Below, piece by piece: positions 36,982-43,765 of a stretch of 64,000 nt of DNA; the first letter of the stretch is position 1, and the number at the start of each line of letters is the position of its first letter. The position numbers were made by a program, and so were the translations under genes. This DNA comes from Gillisella vitis. Lineage in GTDB: Bacteria; Pseudomonadota; Alphaproteobacteria; Rhizobiales; Rhizobiaceae. Location of the stretch: positions 1 to 64,000 of the forward strand of contig NZ_JACHLU010000008.1 of the NCBI RefSeq assembly GCF_014204625.1. Reading direction: 5' to 3'. The notes beneath the pieces are model-generated. The model worked only from the letters and a program-made list of their open reading frames with translations, searched no databases and had not been told where the DNA came from.

Positions 36982-37005
36982 CTTTTCAGTGGCGATTTGT
37001 AGTTT
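36978..37005 (+). promoter_or_regulatory. Candidate promoter for rpmG
   Basis: TTGACT (36978-36983) and TAGTTT (37000-37005) with a 16-base spacer, ending about 70 bases before the rpmG start. The -35 box overlaps the stop codon of the MFS gene. Confidence 0.45.
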
Positions 37006-37017
37006 CCGCCCACATTT

Positions 37018-37056
37018 GCCGTGGACCCATAAGGTCCTCCACGGCTCGTTTTATTT
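37018..37056 (+). terminator. Hairpin between the MFS gene and rpmG
   Basis: Arms GCCGTGGA (37018-37025) and TCCACGGC (37038-37045) with an inner GGACC/GGTCC pair, followed by TCGTTTTATTT. It could stop MFS transcription, or lie in the rpmG leader if the promoter at 36978-37005 is used. Confidence 0.55.
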
Positions 37057-37074
37057 AGGTAAGGCAGGACGACC

Positions 37075-37242
37075 ATGGCTAAGGCTACAACAATCAAGAT
37101 CAAGCTGCTGTCGACAGCCGATACGGGTTTCTTCTACGTCACGACAAAGAACAGCCGTACGATGACGGACAAGATGACGAAGACCAAGTACGACCCGGTC
37201 GCGCGCAAGCACGTTGAATTCAAGGAAACCAAGATCAAGTAA
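37075..37242 (+). CDS. rpmG: 50S ribosomal protein L33
   Basis: 55 residues: [23 protein letters not shown], then [32 protein letters not shown]. This is the standard cysteine-free proteobacterial L33, which binds near the E site of the large subunit. The ribosome site is AAGGCAGGA before ATG 37075. It has its own terminator. Confidence 0.98.
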   Translation: MAKATTIKIKLLSTADTGFFYVTTKNSRTMTDKMTKTKYDPVARKHVEFKETKIK

Positions 37243-37264
37243 TCTTGAAATCCACTGATATTTA

Positions 37265-37295
37265 AAAAGCGCGCTGGCCACCGGCGCGCTTTTTT
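37265..37295 (+). terminator. Intrinsic terminator after rpmG
   Basis: Arms AGCGCGC and GCGCGCT around a nine-base loop, followed by TTTTTTGTTGTT, 25 bases after the rpmG stop. Confidence 0.9.
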
Positions 37296-37300
37296 GTTGT

Positions 37301-37347
37301 TGCATCGGATTTTCCGAAAACCGGGGCCACTTTTCGGTCCGATGCTC
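37301..37347. repeat. Small palindromic repeat (GCATCGGA...TCCGATGC)
   Basis: Outer arms GCATCGGA and TCCGATGC and inner arms CCGAAAA and TTTTCGG around CCGGGGCCAC. It has the look of the common rhizobial intergenic repeat. It lies immediately downstream of the rpmG terminator. Confidence 0.65.
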
Positions 37348-37354
37348 GAACACA

Positions 37355-37510
37355 ACGAAAAACACCGCTCCCTCACGGAAGCGGTGTTTTATAAAAAGGG
37401 GGTCGGCGGGCACACAATAACGGCACGAGGAACCGCAAATAATCATATACCTGCCGACCAACCCCACGACCCAGGAGATGCGGCGGACCTGAGCACCATG
37501 GGGTATTGGT
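37355..37510 (-). ncRNA. Candidate structured small RNA, leftward
   Basis: Read leftward, three hairpins follow each other. The 5' one has arms CCCCA and TGGGG (37499-37503 with 37462-37466) and an inner CAGG/CCTG. The middle one has arms GGTCGGC and GCCGACC (37453-37459 with 37401-37407), extended by GGGG/CCCC across a small bulge. The 3' one is a perfect 11-base terminator stem (AAAACACCGCT, 37359-37390) followed by T5. There is no open frame of interest. The 5' end is not fixed, as no strong promoter was found. I cannot name a family. Confidence 0.55.
37359..37390 (-). terminator. Intrinsic terminator of the candidate small RNA
   Basis: Perfect 11-base arms AAAACACCGCT and AGCGGTGTTTT around a ten-base loop. 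The longer T run lies on the leftward-read side (TTTTTCG), so it most likely ends a minus-strand transcript. Confidence 0.8.
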
Positions 37511-37941
37511 TAAACTTTAAGCGAGACAATCTTCAATTGCCCCAATCTTGCGCATGTGAATAAAAAAATCAACAGTTTCTTAACTTTGACCTGCATGAGT
37601 TACATTATGGTTAATATTGGTTTTATTTACAGATCAGGACACAAAAACCAAAAGAGCATAATCCCGACTATGAAATTACGCCTGTCCATCCCACAGGTAA
37701 ATATTGATCACCAGTATCAATCACAGCATTACACTATCTAAAAAAATAGTTTTGCGTATTTTTTTAAAATTGGACAATAACAGTATATACAGGATGGTAA
37801 ACCCTCATATATTGAGGGTATTTTCAATTTTTTTTCACAAAATCGTCATTTTCGAGGTAAAATTCGCACAGGGGCCATCGCCATACTCGACAGCAGCAGT
37901 ATACGAAAAATTTACCGTAAATCTACAATCATGCCGCTCTC

Positions 37942-39312
37942 TCAAGCCGCAAGAGATACCACCCGATTACGTCCGCCATGCTTGGCCTGATAGAGTGCCA
38001 GATCCGCCTGACGAAACAATTGTTCCGGCGTCGCAATCTCATCGGAGAGAGAGGCTATCCCAAGCGACGCTGTGACCATGACATCAACGCCGGACTTCAG
38101 CCGGAATGATGTTTTTTCCACCATTTCGCGCAGTCGCTCGGCAATTTTGTGGGCAATCTCCAATGGCGTATTGGGCATCACCACAACAAACTCTTCACCA
38201 CCGTACCGGCAAGCCAGATCGGCCCCCCGCACCATTGTGCGGATTCGTGCAGAAAATTCACGCAACACGTCATCACCTGCCTCGTGGCCATAGGTGTCAT
38301 TGACCTGTTTGAAGCAATCAATGTCCACCAGACAAATCGACAAGGATTGCTTGCGGGTAACGGCGCGCTCAAACAGCGACTTCAAATGCGTATCCAGATA
38401 ACGCCGGTTGCTCAGGCCCGTCAGCGCATCGGTGACAGCCAGTTCCATGCTTTGTTTCAGACTTTCACGCAAGCGGTCATTATACCGTTTACGGCGGATC
38501 TGCGTCAGCGTGCGGGCCATCAATTCATTCGGGTCAATCGGTCGGACAATGTAATCATTGACGCCAAGATCAAGCGCACGCGCGATCAACCCCTCTTCCG
38601 CCTGTTCGGCAATCAGCAAAAGCGGAATAAACCGGGTCCGATCCATCGAGCGCAATTGCGAAAAAAGCCGCAACGGATCATAATCATCCAATGCACCGTT
38701 AACGATCACCAGATCAAAATTATGCTCGGCCGCCTCCAGCAGGGCAGTGCGGGCATCCGATAGCGCAACAACCTCCGCAACCGGCTTGAGTGTTTTGATG
38801 ATACGCTCCTGCGAACTGCCTCGGCTATCAACCAGCAAGACCTGCCCTGCCTCTTCAAATTGGGCGTCAGCAACAGAAAACAGATCGTCAATGCCGATTT
38901 TCTGCGCGGTTTCGGCACGCAAGCGCAACTCGTCGCTCAGGGTCTTCAAGCGTACCAGACTTTTAACACGCGAAATCAGTTGAAAATCATTCACTGGCTT
39001 GGTGAGGAAGTCATCCGCACCAGCCTTCAGCCCCCTCACCCGATCAGATGGCTGATCCAGAGCCGTCACCATCACCACGGGAATGTGGGCAGTCCGTGGA
39101 TTGGCCTTGAGGCGCTCACAGACCTCGAAGCCATCGACACCGGGCATCATCACATCCAGCAGAACAACATCAACCTGTGTGCTCTCACAGAGCTTCAGCG
39201 CCTTCAAGCCAGAATCAGCCGTCAACACCTCCAGGTATTCTGCCAGAAGCCGCGCCTCCAGCATTTTTACATTGGCTGGCACATCATCAACAACAAGTAT
39301 TCTCGCTGTCAT
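37942..39312 (-). CDS. pleD: PleD-type response regulator diguanylate cyclase
   Basis: Makes cyclic di-GMP from two GTP when phosphorylated, steering the polar and cell-cycle programme in alphaproteobacteria. 456 residues: a receiver domain with the phospho-acceptor in VVLLDVMMPG (about D53) and lysine in LTKPVND; a second degenerate receiver (about 150-275); and a GGDEF domain (about 300-455) with GGEEF. The allosteric I-site RxxD is present as RGAD five residues before it. Lies 12 bases after divK in the same leftward operon, the same pairing as in Caulobacter. Confidence 0.97.
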   Translation of the reverse strand: MTARILVVDDVPANVKMLEARLLAEYLEVLTADSGLKALKLCESTQVDVVLLDVMMPGVDGFEVCERLKANPRTAHIPVVMVTALDQPSDRVRGLKAGADDFLTKPVNDFQLISRVKSLVRLKTLSDELRLRAETAQKIGIDDLFSVADAQFEEAGQVLLVDSRGSSQERIIKTLKPVAEVVALSDARTALLEAAEHNFDLVIVNGALDDYDPLRLFSQLRSMDRTRFIPLLLIAEQAEEGLIARALDLGVNDYIVRPIDPNELMARTLTQIRRKRYNDRLRESLKQSMELAVTDALTGLSNRRYLDTHLKSLFERAVTRKQSLSICLVDIDCFKQVNDTYGHEAGDDVLREFSARIRTMVRGADLACRYGGEEFVVVMPNTPLEIAHKIAERLREMVEKTSFRLKSGVDVMVTASLGIASLSDEIATPEQLFRQADLALYQAKHGGRNRVVSLAA

Positions 39313-39324
39313 GCCCTTGACTCC

Positions 39325-39696
39325 TCAGGCGTCGCCCAGATAGGTTTTAATGGTTTCAAGAAATTTAGGAACAGAGATCGGCTTGGAGACATAGGCCTCG
39401 CAGCCACCTTGGCGAATCCGTTCCTCATCGCCTTTCATCGCAAAGGCTGTCACCGCAATCACCGGAATCACATGCAGTTCACTGTCCTGCTTGAGCCATT
39501 TCGTCACTTCAAGCCCGGACACCTCCGGCAGTTGAATATCCATCAAAATAAGGTCTGGATGATGCTTTCGGGCCAGATCAAGCGCTTCCATTCCGTTGCG
39601 GGTCTGGATGGTAAGATAACCCGACGCCTCGATAAGGTCGCGGAAGAGCTTCATATTAAGCTCGTTATCTTCAACTATCATGACCTTCTTCGGCAT
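39325..39696 (-). CDS. divK: Single-domain response regulator DivK
   Basis: Cell-fate regulator that acts through DivL, DivJ and PleC to control CtrA activity. 123 residues, one receiver domain: [25 protein letters not shown], acceptor Asp in [16 protein letters not shown], switch Thr in [16 protein letters not shown] and Lys in [15 protein letters not shown]. No output domain. ATG 39696 has AAGGAT upstream; a TTG two codons earlier is in frame. First gene of divK-pleD. Confidence 0.97.
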   Translation of the reverse strand: MPKKVMIVEDNELNMKLFRDLIEASGYLTIQTRNGMEALDLARKHHPDLILMDIQLPEVSGLEVTKWLKQDSELHVIPVIAVTAFAMKGDEERIRQGGCEAYVSKPISVPKFLETIKTYLGDA

Positions 39697-39818
39697 TTTC
39701 AATCCTTGCCTTCCCTGCTTCCATTGTGGAAGAAAGGTATAAACATTCTAAAAGATTCATTCTTTTCGTGACACAACATTAACGCCATTTGGTTTCGAAA
39801 AAGGTAATTCGTGACACA

Positions 39819-40127
39819 ATGAGAGACAAGTTTTCGAGTAAATCCAGCTCCAGCACTCATGCCGAGCAAACAGCCATCGCAGTATTGGGCTGGCTTGCAA
39901 GTGAACCAGAGATGTTGGGCCGCTTTTTATCCCTGACGGGAGTAGAGCCTGGGCAAATGCGACAAGCGATTAAAGATCCGGAATTTCTGTCTGGAATGCT
40001 GGACTTTATTGTTCAACATGAACCCACCTTGCTTGCGTTTTGCACAGACACCGGCTCACAACCTCAAGACGTCATGGCCGCCTGGCAACACTATGTCAAA
40101 CCGGCGCTTGATTCGGGAGAGTATTAA
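39819..40127 (+). CDS. DUF3572 family protein
   Basis: About 102 residues, helical and soluble, with the family core AEQTAIAVLGWLASEPEMLGRFLSLTGVEPGQMR, then FLSGMLDFIVQHEPTLLAFC and VMAAWQHYV. Function unknown; usually encoded beside divK in Rhizobiales, as here, divergently. The ribosome site before ATG 39819 is weak, and a TTG at 39789 is in frame. Its stop overlaps the next gene as TAATG. Confidence 0.85.
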   Translation: MRDKFSSKSSSSTHAEQTAIAVLGWLASEPEMLGRFLSLTGVEPGQMRQAIKDPEFLSGMLDFIVQHEPTLLAFCTDTGSQPQDVMAAWQHYVKPALDSGEY

Positions 40128-40795
40128 TGGGCGAAATCGTTGATATGCAGCATGTTCGTCTGTCTGATCGCCCGCTGCTGGTCAGCGATGTTGATGATGT
40201 GGTGCTGGAGTTTCTTTTTCCCTTCGAGGCTTACCTGAAAAGTCTCGGCCACCAGCTTCTCCCCAAATCCTTCCGGTTAACAGGTAATATTGTTTCACTG
40301 GTGAGCGGACAGCCTGTGGAAGAGGCACAGGTCGAAACCCTGCTGCACGATTTTTTTGCGCAACAGGAAAACTGGCAAAAACCCTTTGGGGATGCTGTCA
40401 GCCAGTTGCAACACCTTGGAACCATGGCCGATGTGGTGTTTCTGACCGCCATGCCGCCCGCCTTTACCCTTCAGCGTCGTCGTTTGCTCGACCGTCTCGG
40501 CCTTGATTTTCCGCTTCTGGCCACAGAAAGCCCGAAAGGCCCTGTCGTTGCAGCACTGCACGGAGCGCGCAGGCTGCCACTGGCTTTCATGGATGATATG
40601 GCCCACAATCTTCATTCGGTCGCCGACCATGCGCCCGAGTGCCTGCTGGTGCATCTTGCGCCGCAATCAGACATTCATCGCTTTGCTCCACAGACGGCCT
40701 CGCACGTCATCCGCGCCCGTGATTGGCAAGGGGCCAGTGATCATATTCTGACGCATTTCACCCAGATCGCAAATTCTTCGGCATCAATGCCTTGA
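40127..40795 (+). CDS. HAD-like hydrolase family protein, unassigned
   Basis: 222 residues, soluble. The opening [17 protein letters not shown] resembles the DxD motif of haloacid dehalogenase-fold phosphatases. [39 protein letters not shown] could be the second and third motifs (Thr, then Lys), and [16 protein letters not shown] the final acidic motif. No substrate is suggested. It is translationally coupled to DUF3572 and ends 43 bases before the dinB frame region. Confidence 0.75.
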   Translation: MGEIVDMQHVRLSDRPLLVSDVDDVVLEFLFPFEAYLKSLGHQLLPKSFRLTGNIVSLVSGQPVEEAQVETLLHDFFAQQENWQKPFGDAVSQLQHLGTMADVVFLTAMPPAFTLQRRRLLDRLGLDFPLLATESPKGPVVAALHGARRLPLAFMDDMAHNLHSVADHAPECLLVHLAPQSDIHRFAPQTASHVIRARDWQGASDHILTHFTQIANSSASMP

Positions 40796-40860
40796 AAGAC
40801 CCTGTGCAGGCCATGAAAATCCATCTTGCTCATCATTCGTGCTGGCTCTATGGTGCCAAT

Positions 40861-40875
40861 GTTCAACTTATGTTC
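40861..40875 (+). promoter_or_regulatory. LexA box of the alphaproteobacterial type upstream of dinB
   Basis: GTTC-AACTTAT-GTTC, an exact match to the direct repeat GTTC-N7-GTTC that alphaproteobacterial LexA binds. It ends only 8 bases before the dinB start ATG 40884, so LexA bound here would cover the transcription start. Confidence 0.85.
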
Positions 40876-40883
40876 TCGTGGCC

Positions 40884-42191
40884 ATGGACAGTAAAGCACC
40901 TCAAAACTCTGGATTTTGCCGCGATTGCCTGAAGGTGCAGCCTGAGGGGCGCAAGCGATGTTCAGCGTGCGGCAGCCCTCGTCTTGTCTATCATTCTGAA
41001 CTTTATCAACTGACTTTGGCGCATATCGACTGTGATGCTTTTTATGCATCGGTTGAAAAACGCGACAATCCCGACCTGATCGACAAGCCCCTGATTATTG
41101 GCGGTGGCAAGCGGGGCGTTGTGTCGACTGCGTGCTACATTGCTCGCGTTCACGGCGTTCGGTCTGCCATGCCGATGTTCAAGGCGCTGGATGCCTGCCC
41201 CACTGCCGTGGTTATCCCGCCCAATATGGAAAAATACGCCAAGGTTGGCCGTCAGGTCCGCGCCATGATGGAAGAATTGACTCCGTTGGTTCAACCAATT
41301 TCGATTGATGAAGCGTTTCTGGAATTACGCGGCACGGAAAAACTTCACCATGCGCCACCTGCCCTGGTGCTGGCGCAGTTTGCCAGACGGATCGAGAATG
41401 AAATTGGCATCACCGTTTCAGTGGGTCTGTCCTATTGCAAATTTCTGGCGAAAGTGGCGTCTGATTTGCAAAAGCCACGTGGGTTTTCGGTGATTGGCGC
41501 GGCGGAAGCTGTCGAATTTCTGGCACCCAAACCTGTCACCACCCTATGGGGCGTTGGCAAGGCCTTTGCGGCTACCCTGGAAAAAGATGGTATTCGTACC
41601 ATTGGCCAATTGCAAACCATGGATGAGAGCGATCTGATGCGCCGCTACGGGGTTATGGGGCGGCGGCTGGCGCGCCTTGCAAAAGGCGTGGATGACCGCG
41701 ATGTCCACACCAGTGACGTTGCCAAAAGCGTTTCCGCAGAGACCACATTTTTTGATGATATTTCGAGCCGTGATGAACTGGTGCGACACCTGCGACAACT
41801 GTCTGAAAAGGTAGCATGGCGGCTGAAACGACAAACCATGGCCGGTCATACCGTGATCCTCAAACTGAAAAGCGCAGATTTCAAGCTGCGCACCCGCAAC
41901 CGACGGCTTGATGACCCAACCCAGTTGGCCGACCGCATCTTCCGCACTGGCCTGCAATTGCTCGACAAAGAAGTCGATGGAACAAAGTTTCGGCTGATCG
42001 GCATTGGTGTCAGTGATTTTACCGACCCTGCCCTGGCCGATCCGCCTGATCTGGTGGATGTTCATGCCACACGCCGCGCCAAAGCCGAGGCCGCCATGGA
42101 TGCATTACGTACAAAATTTGGCAAGGACATGGTTGAAACCGGCTTCACGTTCAAGACCGGCTCACCGACAGACCGCAGTAAAAAGCCGTAA
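40884..42191 (+). CDS. dinB: DNA polymerase IV with N-terminal zinc ribbon
   Basis: Error-prone Y-family polymerase for lesion bypass, usually SOS-induced. About 435 residues. A short zinc ribbon comes first (CRDC ... [12 protein letters not shown]), then the catalytic core: [19 protein letters not shown] with the first metal Asp, and [12 protein letters not shown] with the second acidic pair. A helix-hairpin-helix thumb ([24 protein letters not shown]) and the little-finger domain follow. ATG 40884 has no Shine-Dalgarno and lies 8 bases after the LexA box, suggesting a leaderless or nearly leaderless message. The zinc-ribbon fusion is common in Rhizobiales. Confidence 0.94.
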   Translation: MDSKAPQNSGFCRDCLKVQPEGRKRCSACGSPRLVYHSELYQLTLAHIDCDAFYASVEKRDNPDLIDKPLIIGGGKRGVVSTACYIARVHGVRSAMPMFKALDACPTAVVIPPNMEKYAKVGRQVRAMMEELTPLVQPISIDEAFLELRGTEKLHHAPPALVLAQFARRIENEIGITVSVGLSYCKFLAKVASDLQKPRGFSVIGAAEAVEFLAPKPVTTLWGVGKAFAATLEKDGIRTIGQLQTMDESDLMRRYGVMGRRLARLAKGVDDRDVHTSDVAKSVSAETTFFDDISSRDELVRHLRQLSEKVAWRLKRQTMAGHTVILKLKSADFKLRTRNRRLDDPTQLADRIFRTGLQLLDKEVDGTKFRLIGIGVSDFTDPALADPPDLVDVHATRRAKAEAAMDALRTKFGKDMVETGFTFKTGSPTDRSKKP

Positions 42192-42248
42192 ATGACGTTT
42201 GCCAATTTGCCCAAATGAAACGATCCATTAAATTTAAAGGCATATTTT

Positions 42249-42285
42249 AGAGTTTGTCAGGGAAAATCTGAACCTGACAGACTCT
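42249..42285. repeat. Shortened AGAG...CTCT intergenic repeat
   Basis: TTAGAGTTTGTCAGG and CCTGACAGACTCTA form an imperfect hairpin, related to the longer element at 16055-16118 but lacking its middle. It abuts copy C of the two-hairpin repeat. Confidence 0.6.
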
Positions 42286-42391
42286 ACAGCATGTCGCGTT
42301 TTATTGTCCTCAATAAAACGATAACGTACATGCGGAAAAGAAAGAGCTAAAGCCTGTCGTAGTGAATCCTATTCACTGCGACAGGCTTTAA
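42286..42391 (+). repeat. Two-hairpin repeat, copy C
   Basis: Same order and orientation as copy B, with about five single-base differences. One of them (GTCGTAG for GTCGCAG) breaks a pair in the long second hairpin. It lies 6.7 kb from copy B in an unrelated context, so it is a dispersed element and not part of the DUF983 gene. Confidence 0.88.
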
Positions 42392-42398
42392 GAGGCCG

Positions 42399-42440
42399 AT
42401 GCACGATGCACTGTACCTATGTTTCTGCATGATCGTGCAT
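42399..42440. promoter_or_regulatory. Inverted repeat upstream of the L,D-transpeptidase gene
   Basis: Arms ATGCACGAT (42399-42407) and ATCGTGCAT (42432-42440), extended inward by GCA/TGC across a two-base bulge. No T run follows it, so an operator or a leader structure is as likely as a terminator. Confidence 0.35.
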
Positions 42441-42496
42441 ACATCGATCACACCTTGCGTTGACATGGTCTTTCAAGTTTTGCGTATAGGGGCACC

Positions 42497-43762
42497 ATGA
42501 TGGTCCGCACCATATTTCCACTGCTGTTGATTGCCGCAACCACGCTTGCCATGCCGACAATGGCGCAGGACGGCGCGCATTTGCAGATTATTGTCTCCAA
42601 AGCGAGCCAGACACTCACGGTCTACGACGGGGATAAAGTCATTGCGACCTCGCGGGTCTCGACTGGCAAGGAAGGGCACACAACGCCCTCCGGGATTTTT
42701 TCGATCATCCAGAAGGCCAAATACCACGAGTCCAATCTCTATTCGAATGCACCAATGCCATGGATGCAGCGAATTACCTGGTCAGGTGTGGCTCTGCATC
42801 AATCCGGCAGTGTGCCAAACCATCCGGCATCTCACGGGTGCGTGCGGCTTCCGGCCGAGTTTGCCCGCAAGCTCTACGGCATGACGACATTGGGCGCACA
42901 GGTGATCATTACAGATGCACCCGTCACGCCCGTTGCTGTCAGTCATCCATTTCTGTTTACGCCCAAGCGTCCGCAAGACGGGCCGCTGCTGCTCTCCGAT
43001 GCCAAGCTTCGTGCTGGCAGCGCACCGTCCACAACAAAGCCGGTGGAAGTGGCGATGATTGAGCTGCCCGCCCCGGAAAAGCTGGCAACCCCAACACCTG
43101 CCAATACCTCCCCTTTGCGCATTTTGATAACCTATCGTGGCCCGGAGCAAATTGTGCGTGACGCCCAGACCCTGTTGCAGACGCTCGGCTTCGAAACCGG
43201 CGGCGTCGATGGCCAGACAGGCCCCCAGACCCGCGACGCCATTCGGGGCTTCAAACGCTGGAAATCCCTCGACATGAAAGGCGCATTGATCACGCCTGAA
43301 TTTTTGAAAGCCCTCTATACCAGTGCCGATACGCCTGAGCCACCACGCGGCCATCTCTATGTGCGCCAGAATTTCAAACCGCTTTTTGACGCTCCAGTCA
43401 CCATAGCAGAGCCAGATCAGCCGCTTGGAACCTATTTTCTGGATGTAACAGCCATTCATCGTCAGGCGGGAACCGCAACATGGCAGGCGCTGACGCTTGA
43501 TGACGCGCAACACCAAAGGCCGCAAACATCAATCATCACGGTTGGCACCCAAGACGGCAAGGCAAGTCCAGCCACAGACACCGCAGGTCTGAGCGCGGTT
43601 CTCGATCGCATTTCAGTTGCTGACGATGTCCGGGCACGGATAGAAAGCGCCATGACGATCGGAACCTCCTTGACTATCACCGATCACGGCATCGGACAGG
43701 AAACCGGTGAAGGCACCGATTTCATCACCATCCTGCCCCCGAAAGACCCCACCAAGTCCTGA
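42497..43762 (+). CDS. L,D-transpeptidase with peptidoglycan-binding domain
   Basis: Secreted YkuD-fold enzyme that makes 3-3 cross-links in peptidoglycan or links proteins to it. 421 residues. A signal peptide to about residue 23 (LPTMAQ-like) is followed by the catalytic domain: LQIIVSKASQTLTVYDGDKV, H101 and the motif SHGCVRL with the nucleophile C115. A PG_binding_1-like helical domain is at about 215-256 (RDAQTLLQTLGFETGGVDGQTGPQTRDAI). The rest is a proline-rich tail of unknown role. AGGGG precedes ATG 42497. Rhizobiaceae grow from one pole and rely heavily on such enzymes. It converges with dnaE. Confidence 0.9.
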   Translation: MMVRTIFPLLLIAATTLAMPTMAQDGAHLQIIVSKASQTLTVYDGDKVIATSRVSTGKEGHTTPSGIFSIIQKAKYHESNLYSNAPMPWMQRITWSGVALHQSGSVPNHPASHGCVRLPAEFARKLYGMTTLGAQVIITDAPVTPVAVSHPFLFTPKRPQDGPLLLSDAKLRAGSAPSTTKPVEVAMIELPAPEKLATPTPANTSPLRILITYRGPEQIVRDAQTLLQTLGFETGGVDGQTGPQTRDAIRGFKRWKSLDMKGALITPEFLKALYTSADTPEPPRGHLYVRQNFKPLFDAPVTIAEPDQPLGTYFLDVTAIHRQAGTATWQALTLDDAQHQRPQTSIITVGTQDGKASPATDTAGLSAVLDRISVADDVRARIESAMTIGTSLTITDHGIGQETGEGTDFITILPPKDPTKS

Positions 43763-43765
43763 ACG

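Larger units (their letters stand above)
37243..37941. other. 699-bp intergenic region between rpmG and pleD
   Basis: Holds the rpmG terminator (37265-37295), a small palindromic repeat (37301-37347) and a candidate structured RNA on the minus strand (about 37355-37510). The right half, about 37555-37935, is strongly A+T-rich. Short frames there (for example 37556-37741) lack a ribosome site and normal composition, so I see no gene in it. Confidence 0.6.
42192..42496. other. 305-bp intergenic region between dinB and the L,D-transpeptidase
   Basis: Nearly all of it is structured: a short repeat (42249-42285), the third copy of the two-hairpin repeat (42286-42391) and another inverted repeat (42399-42440). 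No gene is seen. The promoter of the transpeptidase gene must lie in the last 60-100 bases. Confidence 0.6.

Noticed and set aside
37355..37510. SRP RNA, 6S RNA or tmRNA
   Set aside because: The SRP loop motif (GGAAG/AGCA arrangement), the large central bubble of 6S and the tRNA-like ends of tmRNA are not seen.
37556..38075. Short frames in the A+T-rich stretch before pleD
   Set aside because: Rich in Ile, Asn and Ser as expected from random A+T-rich DNA, no Shine-Dalgarno, no conserved pattern.
40127..40795. MazG- or phage-like function for the HAD-like gene
   Set aside because: Only HAD motifs are arguable; no other domain or phage context was found.
42460..42488. TTGACA-17-CGTATA promoter just before the L,D-transpeptidase
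   Set aside because: Transcription would start inside or after the AGGGG ribosome site, only 2-4 bases before the ATG, so the box is probably fortuitous.
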